A stretch of DNA of 64,000 bases from Candidatus Alcyoniella australis (GTDB lineage Bacteria; Lernaellota; Lernaellaia; JAVCCG01; Alcyoniellaceae), in NCBI GenBank assembly GCA_030765605.1, contig JAVCCG010000085.1:1-64000 (forward strand), in the 5' to 3' direction. Below the pieces are notes generated by a model that was given only the letters and a program-made list of their open reading frames with translations, did not search any database and was not told where the DNA came from. Below are positions 7,642 to 16,510 of the stretch, piece after piece; positions within the stretch are counted from its first letter, which is position 1, and every line of letters starts with the position of its first letter. Made by a program: the position numbers and the translations under genes.

Positions 7642-9648
7642 TTATTGACTAGCCTCGCCGGTCTCGGCCTCGTGGTTCAGTTCGTCAAGCTTGCGTTGCA
7701 ATGGTTCGGTCAGCTCAACTTGATGTTCCCAGCGCGCGGTCAGCTCATCGATCTTTTTACGGTTCTGGCCAAACCGCCTAACCAACTCGCGGGTCTGCTC
7801 GTCATCCTTGCGATAGGTCTCGGGGTCGGCTAGCATCTCGGACATCTCACTTTGCTGTTGTTCAAGCTGATGGATGCGTTTTTCCAGCTCTTCGGCCTTA
7901 TTTGTGATCTGTCGCAATTTATCGCGGTATTTCCGACTCTCGAGGGATATCCGTTTACGCCGCTCATAGGCTGTCTCAGACTTGGGGGTCTGGATGATCC
8001 CGGCCGAATCCTCCGAGCCCTTTTTAAGATCAATATCCGACTGGCGTTCGGAATGGTATAGATAGTCGTCGAGATTTCCCGGGAAAGAAGTCAGCTTGCC
8101 CTCCGCGATTTCCCAGACGCGTGTGGCCAACCGGTTGACGAAACTCCGATTGTGGCTGACGAAAACCAGAGTACCGTCATAATCTTGAAGCGCCTCGGCC
8201 AGCATCTCAGAGCTTTCCAGGTCAAGATGGTTGGTCGGCTCGTCGAGCAGCATCAGATTGGCCGGCCGCACCAACAGTCTGGCCAGGGCCACCCGCGCGC
8301 GTTCTCCACCGGAGAGCACCCCGACCTGCTTGTACACCTCGTCACCGCTGAATAGGAAGGCTCCGAGAATCCGCCGTACCTCGGTTTGCGCCATGGAGGG
8401 GACCAGATTCCAGACGCTTTCAAGAACGTTCAGGTTGGGATCCAGAGCGTCTGCATGGCGCTGGGTGTAGCTGGCGATGCCGACGTTGTGGCCACAGTGG
8501 ACCTCACCCGAATCGGGCTCGAGATCGCCTGAGAGCAGCCGCATTAATGTAGTTTTACCAGCGCCGTTGCGCCCAACGATTGCGATCCGCTCGCCGCGAG
8601 CTACAGTCTGATTCAGCCCGTTGTAAAGCACAAGCTCGCCGAAACTTTTACTCAAGCTCTCCAGCCTAAGCACCTGCTTGCCGCTGCGCTGCACATCCGG
8701 AAAGGTAAACCGCACGCTCTTACGCTGGGAGAGCACCTGGACGCGTTCGAGCTTTTCCAGTTGCTTGATCTTGCTCTGCACCGCGCGCGCCTTGGTGTTT
8801 TTAGCGCGGAAACGATTGATGAAACGTTCGGCGCGTTCGATCTGCTCCTGCTGCCGCCGGGCGCGCTGTTCCAACTCGGCCTCGAGATTTTCGCGCATCG
8901 CCCGATAGCTGTCGTAATCGCCGACGTGCGAACGCAAGCCCTCGGGCTCGAGGGCCAGGATCCGCTTCACCTGGCGATTGATAAATTCCCGGTCATGGGA
9001 GATCAGGATCATCGAGTGCTTATAATCGTGTAAAAATCCGTCGAGCCATGCCATCGAAGGCACATCGAGGTGGTTCGTCGGCTCGTCGAGCAGCAGCAGG
9101 TCAGGTTGCTGGAACAGGATCGAGGCCAGGGCCACGCGCATCACCCAACCCGAGCTGAACTCGTGCAGCGGCCGCAACAGATCGCTTTGAACAAAGCCCA
9201 GGCCCATCAGGATCCGTTTCGCCTCGTGTTCCGAGTAGGTGTTCTCGAAGCACTCGAGCTGTTCGTGCAACATCGCCAGGCGCTGTGCCGCATCGAGCTG
9301 CTCCTCTGCATCCTGGGAACTCTCGAGGTCAGCCTCGAGCCGGGCTATCCCCTTGATTAGCTCGTTGCGTCCCGGGATCATCGAGAGCACTGTGCCCAAA
9401 GGATTGTCGCCGGTCATTTCCACGATATCCTGAGGCAGGTGGCCGACTTTGGCCCCGCGGGCCATGTTCAGCATCCCCTTGTCCGGCTGGACGCTGCCCT
9501 CAATCAGACGGAAGAGAGACGACTTGCCCGTGCCGTTGGACCCGACCAGGCCGATCCTGTCGCCGGAGCCCACGCGCAGCGACGCGTCGGTAAACAGAGC
9601 CTTGTCGCCGTAGCTCAGGCTCAGTCCTTGTACATCCAGCAAGTTCAC
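7642..9648 (-). CDS. ABC-F family ATPase (ribosome-associated type)
   Basis: The 668-aa soluble protein has two ABC cassettes: Walker A GSNGTGKSS and GRNGAGKTT, signatures SSGWVMR and LSGGERAR, and LLLLDEPTNHLD / LMLLDEPTNHLD. There are no membrane segments. Between the cassettes lies a long charged linker (residues about 240-310, rich in Glu/Arg), the hallmark of ABC-F translation factors. A C-terminal coiled coil (about 560-655) is typical of the Uup/YdiF branch. Such proteins act at the ribosomal E site; some give antibiotic protection. The exact subfamily is not decided here. It appears to be a single-gene unit. Confidence 0.9.
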   Translation of the reverse strand: MNLLDVQGLSLSYGDKALFTDASLRVGSGDRIGLVGSNGTGKSSLFRLIEGSVQPDKGMLNMARGAKVGHLPQDIVEMTGDNPLGTVLSMIPGRNELIKGIARLEADLESSQDAEEQLDAAQRLAMLHEQLECFENTYSEHEAKRILMGLGFVQSDLLRPLHEFSSGWVMRVALASILFQQPDLLLLDEPTNHLDVPSMAWLDGFLHDYKHSMILISHDREFINRQVKRILALEPEGLRSHVGDYDSYRAMRENLEAELEQRARRQQEQIERAERFINRFRAKNTKARAVQSKIKQLEKLERVQVLSQRKSVRFTFPDVQRSGKQVLRLESLSKSFGELVLYNGLNQTVARGERIAIVGRNGAGKTTLMRLLSGDLEPDSGEVHCGHNVGIASYTQRHADALDPNLNVLESVWNLVPSMAQTEVRRILGAFLFSGDEVYKQVGVLSGGERARVALARLLVRPANLMLLDEPTNHLDLESSEMLAEALQDYDGTLVFVSHNRSFVNRLATRVWEIAEGKLTSFPGNLDDYLYHSERQSDIDLKKGSEDSAGIIQTPKSETAYERRKRISLESRKYRDKLRQITNKAEELEKRIHQLEQQQSEMSEMLADPETYRKDDEQTRELVRRFGQNRKKIDELTARWEHQVELTEPLQRKLDELNHEAETGEASQ

Positions 9649-9816
9649 GGCCGCAGTTTGTACCGTAAATCGCGCTCGATGTCAGCAATGCCCAACCCAT
9701 ATCGGATTACACTGTGTAAGGCAGCTGACAATCTGTAAGGATTAAAAAACTAAAGTTGCGGGCGTCCTTTGAGATATCGATTTGATTTTATTGATAAATT
9801 ACCCGGCCCACTCCTT

Positions 9817-9832
9817 CGGCACGAGAATTGCT
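9817..9832 (+). promoter_or_regulatory. Sigma-54 (-24/-12) promoter upstream of a 28-aa peptide
   Basis: CGGCACGAGAATTGCT agrees with the sigma-54 consensus TGGCACG-N4-TTGCW at every position but the first, with GG and GC at the required 12-base distance. Transcription would start near 9844, about 70 bases before the small ORF at 9914. An NtrC-type activator is encoded at 30439-31848. Confidence 0.65.
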
Positions 9833-9913
9833 TATTAGTTAGATTAGGGTATGCGTGAAACCCTACGGTTCATAAAGGTTTTAGGTATTAACGATCAGAC
9901 TTGGGGGGCTGTT

Positions 9914-10000
9914 ATGATCACAAAAGCGATATTCTTCACTGGAGTAATGGGATCAGGGACGATCCTGCTATTCGTTGTCGTCTCGTTTTTCGTGGCTTGA
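9914..10000 (+). CDS. 28-aa single-span membrane peptide
   Basis: ATG at 9914 follows a G-rich ribosome site (GGGGGG, 7 bases upstream). The peptide MITKAIFFTGVMGSGTILLF ends VVVSFFVA, almost wholly hydrophobic. It is far below usual calling limits. Its support comes from the ribosome site, the clean membrane-span composition and a near-perfect sigma-54 promoter 80 bases upstream, in an intergenic space that otherwise holds nothing. No family is recognised. It would sit in the inner membrane and may be a stress or envelope peptide (inference). Confidence 0.5.
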   Translation: MITKAIFFTGVMGSGTILLFVVVSFFVA

Positions 10001-10006
10001 CGCTTC

Positions 10007-11026
10007 CTACCACTGGCCCCGCTTCTTCGCCCTGAGCAACAGCCCAAGGAAGAACGGCCCTCCGATCATCGCAGTCAGCACGCCCACGGGCATCTCCGTC
10101 GACGGTATGATCGAGCGCGCCGCAGTGTCGCAGGCAACCAGCAGCGCCGCTCCAAGAAACAGCGAGCACGGCAGCACTAGGCGGTTGTCCTGACCGACGA
10201 TCATCCGCACCGTGTGCGGCACGATCAGCCCGACGAAGCCGATCGGCCCTGACACTGAGACGCACAATCCGACAACCAGACTCGCCGCGAAATAGGCCAG
10301 CCGCTGAGTGCGCTCGATGTCCACGCCGCGGCTGGCCGCGAGCTGCGGATCGACTGCAAGTTGGTTCAACGACGGACCGAGGCCTATCAAAATCGCCACG
10401 CCGCCGAGCACCGGCAGGCTGATGCGCAACGGTACCCAGATGCCCACCACGTCCAGTCCGCCCATCAGCCAGCGCACCATGCTGTAGGTCTCGGTGAAAT
10501 CCGCGATGTAGTGGACGAACAAAATCAGCGCGCTGAACAGAAAGCTGACCGTCACTCCGGCAAGCAGCAACACGCTGGCCGGCAGACCGTTGCGTCCGCG
10601 GGCCAGCAGGTAGACGATCGATACCGAGATCCCGGCGCCGGCCAGCCCGAACAGCGGCACCGTGGAGAGCCCGAAGACTTTGATGGCCAGGCCCAGCTTA
10701 ATGCCGATCACCGCGCCCAGGGCGGCTCCCGAGCTGGCCCCCAATGTATAGGGATCCGCCAGTGGATTGCGCAGCAGCGCCTGGAATGCGCAGCCGGCCA
10801 CGGCCAGCGCGCCTCCAACCAGCGCCGCAAGCAGCACGCGCGGCAGACGCGCCAGCCAAAAGATGCGCGCGTCGGCACTGCGCATCACATCCGACCACGA
10901 GCCCAGCGCCTCGCCCAGGTCCAGCCGGTGCCCGCCGATGAACGGGGCGATGAGCACCACGATCGCGGCCAGGGCGGCGAACGCCCCGCTGATGGCCAGC
11001 AGCCGCCGCAGGCTCAGACCGCTCAT
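10007..11026 (-). CDS. BtuC/FecCD-type ABC transporter permease
   Basis: The 339-aa protein has about ten membrane segments. The family landmarks are RLPRVLLAALVGGALAVAGC near residue 60, FQALLRNPLADPYTLGASSGAALGA, and CVSVSGPIGFVGLIVPHTVR near the C-terminus. This is the transmembrane subunit of vitamin B12 / ferric siderophore importers. Its ATG overlaps the stop of the ATPase gene (ATGA), so it is the third gene of a translationally coupled binding protein-ATPase-permease operon. Confidence 0.92.
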   Translation of the reverse strand: MSGLSLRRLLAISGAFAALAAIVVLIAPFIGGHRLDLGEALGSWSDVMRSADARIFWLARLPRVLLAALVGGALAVAGCAFQALLRNPLADPYTLGASSGAALGAVIGIKLGLAIKVFGLSTVPLFGLAGAGISVSIVYLLARGRNGLPASVLLLAGVTVSFLFSALILFVHYIADFTETYSMVRWLMGGLDVVGIWVPLRISLPVLGGVAILIGLGPSLNQLAVDPQLAASRGVDIERTQRLAYFAASLVVGLCVSVSGPIGFVGLIVPHTVRMIVGQDNRLVLPCSLFLGAALLVACDTAARSIIPSTEMPVGVLTAMIGGPFFLGLLLRAKKRGQW

Positions 11027-11814
11027 CGCTTGAGGTCCCCAACCGCGGGCAGCACATAGGGCAGGTCCGCATCCGGCCGATCGGCGACCAGCACCTCGGC
11101 GTCGTAGACCTCGGAGAGCAGCTCGGGCCGGATCACTTGCGCCGCAGTTCCGTCGGCGCGCAGCGTTCCCTTGGATAGCATCACGATCCGCGGACAGAAC
11201 ATCGCCGCCAGGTTCAAATCGTGGGTCACGGCGATCACGGTTACGTTCCGACTGCGATTGAGCCGTTGCAGGATGCGGTAGATCTCGACCTGAAAGTGCA
11301 GATCCAATGAGCTGGTCGGCTCGTCGGCCAATAGTATTTTTGGCTGCTGGGCCAGGGCCGCGGCCACCATCACCCGCTGCTGCTCACCGCCGCTGAGCTG
11401 GGGCATGGCGCGGTGGGCCAAGTGCTCGATTCCGCATTCTTCCATCGCCTGGCGGGCCAGGGCCAGATCCTCGGCGGTCTCGAACGGCGCGAGCCCCTTG
11501 TGCGGATGACGGCCCATCAGCACCACCTGCTCCACGCTGAACGGGTATTGTGTGCCCAACTGCTGGGGGATCAACGCCATGCTGCGCGCCACCTGCCGCC
11601 GCGAGTATTGATCCAGCTCTTTGCCGTCGATCTCGACCCGTCCTTGCTGCGGCTTGAGCAGTCCGCCGAGCAGCTTGAGCAGCGTGCTCTTGCCCGAGCC
11701 GTTGGGACCGACGATGCCCACGAACGAGCCGGAGCGTACATCGAGAGTCAGCCCGTCGAGCACGGGCTTTTCGGAATAGCTGAAAACCGCATCGTGAATC
11801 GCGATGCCGCTCAT
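11023..11814 (-). CDS. BtuD/FecE-type ABC transporter ATP-binding protein
   Basis: The frame is open from 12000, but the domain starts at ATG 11814, which overlaps the stop of the binding protein (ATGA); 263 aa result. Motifs: Walker A GPNGSGKST, Q-loop YSRRQVARSMALIPQQ, signature LSGGEQQR, Walker B ILLADEPTSSLDL and the switch His in VTHDLN. Spacing and sequence fit iron-chelate/cobalamin importers. Upstream codons (rich in Arg/Gly) are an out-of-frame shadow of the previous gene. Confidence 0.92.
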   Translation of the reverse strand: MSGIAIHDAVFSYSEKPVLDGLTLDVRSGSFVGIVGPNGSGKSTLLKLLGGLLKPQQGRVEIDGKELDQYSRRQVARSMALIPQQLGTQYPFSVEQVVLMGRHPHKGLAPFETAEDLALARQAMEECGIEHLAHRAMPQLSGGEQQRVMVAAALAQQPKILLADEPTSSLDLHFQVEIYRILQRLNRSRNVTVIAVTHDLNLAAMFCPRIVMLSKGTLRADGTAAQVIRPELLSEVYDAEVLVADRPDADLPYVLPAVGDLKR

Positions 11815-12755
11815 CGCACGCCGCCCGCACCGGATAGCGCCTCGCCGCTGGCCGGATCGAGATTGATCTGGGGATGCAGCAGACCGGCGATCACCAGCGC
11901 CAGCTCGCCCACGCGCGGACCGGCCACGCTCACGCCCTGGGCGCTGAGCTGGTGTACCCGGTCGTTCTTCACCGCGCTTAAAGGCCCCAGTGTGGCCCAT
12001 AGCTCGCGCTCCTGTTGCGGGTCAGCAGCGCTGGGGTCGGTCATCAGCACCACGATCACCTGCGGATCGGCGACGATGATCGTCTCCTTGTTGATCCGTG
12101 GAAACTTCGGCGCTACCGGGGCGACAATGTTCTGCGCTCCGGCAATGACCGCCAGTTCGCTGATGAAGCTGCCGGGCGCGGCCGCGTACACGTCTTGCAG
12201 CGTTCCCGGCGAGTGGCCCACGCACAGTAGGGCCCTGGTCTGCGGCAAATCGGCGACAAGGCCGTGCACGTGCTCGAGCTCTCCGCGAATCCGCTCGCTC
12301 AATTGCTTGCCGCGTTGTGGTTCGCCCAGCGCCTCGGCAATGGCGTCGATGGAGCCGTAGAGCTCGGGCATGGTTTCCGAGCCCACGGCCAGGCTGCGAA
12401 TCTTCAGCACGGCGAGCTTGTCCGGTGCCTCGTAGTCCGAGATCAGATGGATCACCAGGTCCGGCTCGAGCAGAGTGATCGCCTCGTAGTCAGTGTTGAA
12501 CAAACTGCCGACCCGCGGAAGTCCGATAGCTTGCGGAGGATACGTGGAAAAATCGCAGACCCCCACAACGCGCTCGCCCAATCCCAGGGCAAAGAGGATC
12601 TCGGTCACGCCCGGGGAAAGCGAGACGATGCGTAGCGCAGGCGCACCCTTCTCCGGCTCCGTCGGCTCGCTCTGGCGCGGGCAGGAGGCTGATAGCGCCA
12701 GCAGCGAGACCGCACAAACCGCGATCAACGCAAGCCTGATTCGGGGGCTGAACAT
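11811..12755 (-). CDS. BtuF-like periplasmic binding protein, lipoprotein
   Basis: ATG at 12755 gives 314 aa with signal MFSPRIRLALIAVCAVSLLA ending at lipobox LSASC (Cys25). The mature N-terminus RIVSLSPGVTEILFALGLGERVVGVCDFSTYP is the classical BtuF/TroA-like opening; the long helix linking two lobes follows. This is the substrate-binding subunit for the adjacent permease and ATPase. Cobalamin or another corrinoid is the most likely ligand by resemblance; a ferric chelate is possible. No cobalamin riboswitch is visible in the 81 bases to the divergent gene. The longer open frame (to 13037) overlaps that gene and is rejected. Confidence 0.85.
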   Translation of the reverse strand: MFSPRIRLALIAVCAVSLLALSASCPRQSEPTEPEKGAPALRIVSLSPGVTEILFALGLGERVVGVCDFSTYPPQAIGLPRVGSLFNTDYEAITLLEPDLVIHLISDYEAPDKLAVLKIRSLAVGSETMPELYGSIDAIAEALGEPQRGKQLSERIRGELEHVHGLVADLPQTRALLCVGHSPGTLQDVYAAAPGSFISELAVIAGAQNIVAPVAPKFPRINKETIIVADPQVIVVLMTDPSAADPQQERELWATLGPLSAVKNDRVHQLSAQGVSVAGPRVGELALVIAGLLHPQINLDPASGEALSGAGGVR

Positions 12756-12836
12756 CGCGCCCTGATTAACAGATGCGCATCGGCCGCGCAAGACACGGAC
12801 TTCCGTATCGGGCCGCGCCGTGCAATCATCCCCTCG

Positions 12837-14453
12837 ATGAAGAGCAGAGCGGACAGGGGCACACGAATCGCGACCGCGGTTGTGCTGGTTGTCGCCGTAT
12901 TGTGGACCACCCTGCCCCAAGCCCTTCAGCCACGGCTGATCCCCGACTATTGCCTGGAGGAGCTTTACGCCGCCTGGAACATGCCCGGCCTGGTCACGCT
13001 GTTCCACGACGGATTGGATCTCGACGAGATCGGGCAACGCTTGCAGCTCAACCGTGGGTCGAGCGAGAGCGCCGCGGGATCGCTGACCTACGTGCTGCTG
13101 CTCTGGCCGTGCTTCGCCCTGTTCGGGCTCGGGCCGCTGGGGCTCAACGTGGCAACGTTTTTAGTCAACCTGCTGCTGCTGGCAGGAGCCTGCCTGATCT
13201 GCCGCAGGCTGTTCGACGCGCGCACCGCGATTTTGCTACTCGCCCTGATGGCCGCGATCCCCTGGTATCGGGCGATTGCGCTTAGCCGCAACTTCTTCGG
13301 CCTCTCGGCCCTGGTCGGGCTGGCAGCGTGCGCGGCCGCGCTATATGCAATCGAGCGCCGCAGGCGGGTGCCGTACCTGGCGGCCGGATTGCTGGTCGGG
13401 ATGACGATCCACGGCTACGTGGTCAATCGCCTGCTGTTGCTCGTGGTGCCGCTGTATTGCGCGCTGGTCTGCCTGGCCCCGCATCGTGGACGAAAGTTGG
13501 ACAAGCAGGGCCTGCGACTCTGCGGCTGGCTGGTGCTCGGCGTACTGATCGTGCTTGGGCCGAGTCTGGCCGACCCGGGAAACGTGCTGCACAACGCATT
13601 CACCGGCGACCAGGAGAGTCCGTTCAAGGCGGCTGCGCCGGACGAGCCGTTGCGCGACTACCTCGAGGTAGTCGATCCGCTACGCAACGCCGAGGTGATG
13701 TTTGGCAGCCCCAACTTCTGGTTTAACAGCGGCGGGCTGCACTGGACGCTGATGGCGCTGATCGCGCTCGGCGCGACCTCGATTGCCCTGCGTCGGCAAC
13801 GTACGGCAGCGCTGTTCGCGCTTTACGGGCTGTGCGCCGTGGCAGGTATCATCTTCTTCGCCCAGTGGGTCACGCCCTCGCGCGTGGGCGGCTGTCTAAT
13901 TCCGCTGCTGTTCCTCGCAGCCTGGGGCTTGCGCGAGATCGCGCTGCTGCTCGAACGGCTGGTCCCGCGGCTCAAACCCTGGGGCTCGTCGCTGATCGTG
14001 GCCGCTGCGCTGTGCGCCGTGGCCTGGCCCAGCGCGCGCGCCTTTGACCGCCAAGCCCTCGCGCCCGGCCCGTGGCAGATAGCCGCTCAGCAGATCGAGA
14101 CTCACGGCCTGCGCACCTCGCACCTGCTCAGCAGCGATAAACAAAGGCTGCGCGCGGGCAAGGTGGTCTTCCTCGAGCTGGCGCACGCCTTCTCGGATCA
14201 GGACGTGGCGCAAATGGAGCCATACCTGCGACCAGTGGGCCAGGAGCGTTGGACCCTGAGTCTGCCGGTGCACGGTCCGGGCCCCTATGAGCTGATGCTG
14301 GTAGCGCAACACGACGAGCTCGACGGACGGGATCTCGCCGCGCTTGGGCAACAGGGCTACCGCATTGAGCACGCGGGCGAGGAGATACTGCTGGTGATCG
14401 GCCCTGACCAGGGAATCGCACAGACCTTCGACCTGCTCTCGCCCGAAAATTAA
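12837..14453 (+). CDS. Polytopic membrane protein, GT-C glycosyltransferase-like
   Basis: The 538-aa protein has about ten to eleven membrane segments. The first loop after TM1 contains acidic residues (IPDYCLEELYAAWNM, then DGLDLDEIGQRL), as in the PMT/ArnT-like GT-C fold where a luminal Asp acts in catalysis. A soluble C-terminal part (about 420-538) follows the last segment. Such enzymes transfer sugars from polyprenyl phosphates on the periplasmic side. Acceptor and sugar cannot be inferred. It is transcribed away from the B12-type importer. The fold assignment is moderate. Confidence 0.55.
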   Translation: MKSRADRGTRIATAVVLVVAVLWTTLPQALQPRLIPDYCLEELYAAWNMPGLVTLFHDGLDLDEIGQRLQLNRGSSESAAGSLTYVLLLWPCFALFGLGPLGLNVATFLVNLLLLAGACLICRRLFDARTAILLLALMAAIPWYRAIALSRNFFGLSALVGLAACAAALYAIERRRRVPYLAAGLLVGMTIHGYVVNRLLLLVVPLYCALVCLAPHRGRKLDKQGLRLCGWLVLGVLIVLGPSLADPGNVLHNAFTGDQESPFKAAAPDEPLRDYLEVVDPLRNAEVMFGSPNFWFNSGGLHWTLMALIALGATSIALRRQRTAALFALYGLCAVAGIIFFAQWVTPSRVGGCLIPLLFLAAWGLREIALLLERLVPRLKPWGSSLIVAAALCAVAWPSARAFDRQALAPGPWQIAAQQIETHGLRTSHLLSSDKQRLRAGKVVFLELAHAFSDQDVAQMEPYLRPVGQERWTLSLPVHGPGPYELMLVAQHDELDGRDLAALGQQGYRIEHAGEEILLVIGPDQGIAQTFDLLSPEN

Positions 14454-14493
14454 GATCTAACGCCCGCAGTAGAAGGCTCTTGAATATTACGGG

Positions 14494-15639
14494 CTACATG
14501 CCGTTGCGCAGGCGGGCGTCGTAATCCACGATTGCCATGGCAATGGCGCGCGCCAGCTCAAGTTGGACCTCGGGTCGGCTGAGCCGCCGGGCCTCGTCCG
14601 GATTGGTGATGAACCCGACCTCGACCAGTACCGCGGGCATCTGTGTGCCGATCAACACAAAAAACGGCGCCTGCTTGACCCCGCGGTTGGCTGTCTCAGC
14701 GAAATCCGCGAGGCGCGATTGGATCAGCTCAGCGACCTCGGCCGAGGCCTGCAGCACCTCGGTCTGCACCATGTCCCAGAGGATTGCCTGCAGGTCGGAC
14801 AACGCGTCGGGTGAGGGCCCGCCCTCAAGCTGGAGCACGGCGTTCTCCTCGGCGGCCACGGCCGCGGCCTGCTCGTCCGAGGCGGTCATCGCCAGGTAGA
14901 AGGTCTCGACCCCGCTGGCCTCGCTGCGGCGATAGCCGTTGGCGTGAATGCTGACGAACAGATCCGCGCCCCAGGCGTTGGCCAGGCGCGTACGCTCGGC
15001 CAGCGGTACGAACACGTCGCTGGTGCGCGTCATCAGCACCTCGCACCCCAGCTCGCGCTCGATGATCGGCTTGGCCATCAACGCCACGGCCAGGGTCACG
15101 TCCTTTTCGCAATGGCCCTCGGGCCCCAACGCGCCGGGATCGCTCCCGCCGTGCCCGGGGTCGAGCACCACCCGGCTGATGGCCGCGGGCTCGAGCGCAG
15201 CCCGGATCAGCTCGGCACCCGGCCGATCATCGGACGTAAACGACTCGATGATAACCGGCGATCCCAGCAGCTCCGAGAGCGGCCCGAGAAACGCGGCCGG
15301 GACCGCTACGGCGCCCTGCACCCAGCGCGGCGGCGAGGGCAGCTGGATCACTCGGCCATCGAGCAGCAGCTGTGGCGACCCGGGGGCGAGCACCAAACGC
15401 GAGGTGCCGCGGGCTAGGCTGCTGCGTTGCGTTTCAGGGTGCGAGGTCAGCTTGACCTCGAGGGCTCGGCACAGCGCCGACAGGTCATAGTACTGCTCGC
15501 CCTCGATTGTCCAAGCGGGGATCAGTGCCGAGTGTCCGCCGACGCTGACCTGGGCCGCGCCCAGCAGCAGCGGCAGCAACAGCAGCAGGGCCAACGCCCA
15601 CAGCGGCAATCCCTGCAACGGCCTACCCTCTTGAAGCAT
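14494..15639 (-). CDS. N-acetylmuramoyl-L-alanine amidase (Amidase_3)
   Basis: The 381-aa protein has an N-terminal hydrophobic segment (LPLWALALLLLLPLLLGAAQVS), then a domain resembling the copper-amine-oxidase-N type found before cell wall hydrolases. The zinc amidase motifs follow: VVLDPGHGGSDPGALG, EKDVTLAVA, VLMTRTSDVFVPLAERTRLAN, FVSIHANG and the catalytic Glu in AVLVEVGFITN. It cleaves the bond between N-acetylmuramate and L-alanine in the periplasm. Its start overlaps the isoaspartyl peptidase stop by 17 bases, so the two are in one operon. Confidence 0.9.
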   Translation of the reverse strand: MLQEGRPLQGLPLWALALLLLLPLLLGAAQVSVGGHSALIPAWTIEGEQYYDLSALCRALEVKLTSHPETQRSSLARGTSRLVLAPGSPQLLLDGRVIQLPSPPRWVQGAVAVPAAFLGPLSELLGSPVIIESFTSDDRPGAELIRAALEPAAISRVVLDPGHGGSDPGALGPEGHCEKDVTLAVALMAKPIIERELGCEVLMTRTSDVFVPLAERTRLANAWGADLFVSIHANGYRRSEASGVETFYLAMTASDEQAAAVAAEENAVLQLEGGPSPDALSDLQAILWDMVQTEVLQASAEVAELIQSRLADFAETANRGVKQAPFFVLIGTQMPAVLVEVGFITNPDEARRLSRPEVQLELARAIAMAIVDYDARLRNGM

Positions 15640-16510
15640 GGGCCATGGAACCGGTGTTGAACGCGGCGCCGAGATTGCCGCGCAGGTCGATGGCGATCAG
15701 CCCGGCCCAGCCGCCGATGGCATCCATCCGCTTCAGCGCGGTCTCGCACGCGGCCTGGGCGTCGACGCCCTGCTCGATCAGGTCGGTGGCGGTCTTGGCC
15801 AACACCACGCGGATGATCTTCTCGCCGATACCGGTGCAGCTCACCCCCGCGGCGGCGTTGGCATATGTGCCGCAGCCGACCAGCGGAACGTCGCCGACCC
15901 GTCCGGGCAGGTCCACGGCCAGCCCGCCGGTGCTGGTGCCGGCGGCCAGGCGACCGCGCCGGTCCAGCGCCACCGCGCCCACCGTCCCGAGCATCGCCTC
16001 GCCCTTGATCTGGTCGCGCAGCAGCTTGAGAAACTCCACCCGCCGCACCTTGGCAAAGCGATGGCGTTGCTCGATCCAGATCTTGAGCTTGGCGTCGGTG
16101 CGCGTGTCGTAACTCTCGAAACCCTCGGCGCGCGCGAATTCCGTGGCCAGGGTTCCCATCAGGATCGAATGGATTCCCAGGTCGAGCAGCCGGCGGGCGA
16201 CCAGGATCGGATTGCGTACCTGTTCGACCTGGATCACCGCACCGACGTTGAGATTGGAATCCATTAGGCAGGCGTCCATCCGGCAGGTGCCGTCCATCTG
16301 CACGTAGCTGCCGGTGCCGGCGTTGAACAGCGGATCGTCTTCCAGGATGCTCACCGTGCTGCAGACCGCGTCCTTGGCGTTGCCGCCCTCGCGCAGCACT
16401 TTGTAGCCCGCTTCGGCCGCCTGCTCGACCACCTCCCGGCGTTTGGGATCGGTGCGTTTCTTGGGGCTCGCCCCGCCGTGAACGATAATTTTCGGTTCAG
16501 TATTTGTCAT
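15623..16510 (-). CDS. Isoaspartyl peptidase / plant-type L-asparaginase (Ntn hydrolase)
   Basis: The 295-aa protein has IIVHGGA at the N-terminus, LFNAGTGSYV, and the autocleavage site before GTVGAVALD (nucleophile Thr176), followed by GTSTGGL and VGCGTYA. These are the marks of the Ntn-type asparaginase family, which self-cleaves before Thr and removes isoaspartyl residues or hydrolyses asparagine. No signal peptide is visible, so it is probably cytoplasmic. It overlaps the amidase downstream (17 bases) and the hypothetical gene upstream (14 bases), suggesting an operon linked to protein repair or wall peptide turnover. Confidence 0.88.
   Translation of the reverse strand: MTNTEPKIIVHGGASPKKRTDPKRREVVEQAAEAGYKVLREGGNAKDAVCSTVSILEDDPLFNAGTGSYVQMDGTCRMDACLMDSNLNVGAVIQVEQVRNPILVARRLLDLGIHSILMGTLATEFARAEGFESYDTRTDAKLKIWIEQRHRFAKVRRVEFLKLLRDQIKGEAMLGTVGAVALDRRGRLAAGTSTGGLAVDLPGRVGDVPLVGCGTYANAAAGVSCTGIGEKIIRVVLAKTATDLIEQGVDAQAACETALKRMDAIGGWAGLIAIDLRGNLGAAFNTGSMAHASRG

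Noticed and set aside
11815-12000. N-terminal extension of the ABC ATPase
   Set aside because: The extra 62 codons are an Arg/Gly-rich shadow of the binding-protein gene; ATG 11814 starts the domain and forms an ATGA overlap.
12756-12836. Cobalamin riboswitch for the BtuFCD-like operon
   Set aside because: The gap to the divergent gene is only 81 bases and shows no B12-box.
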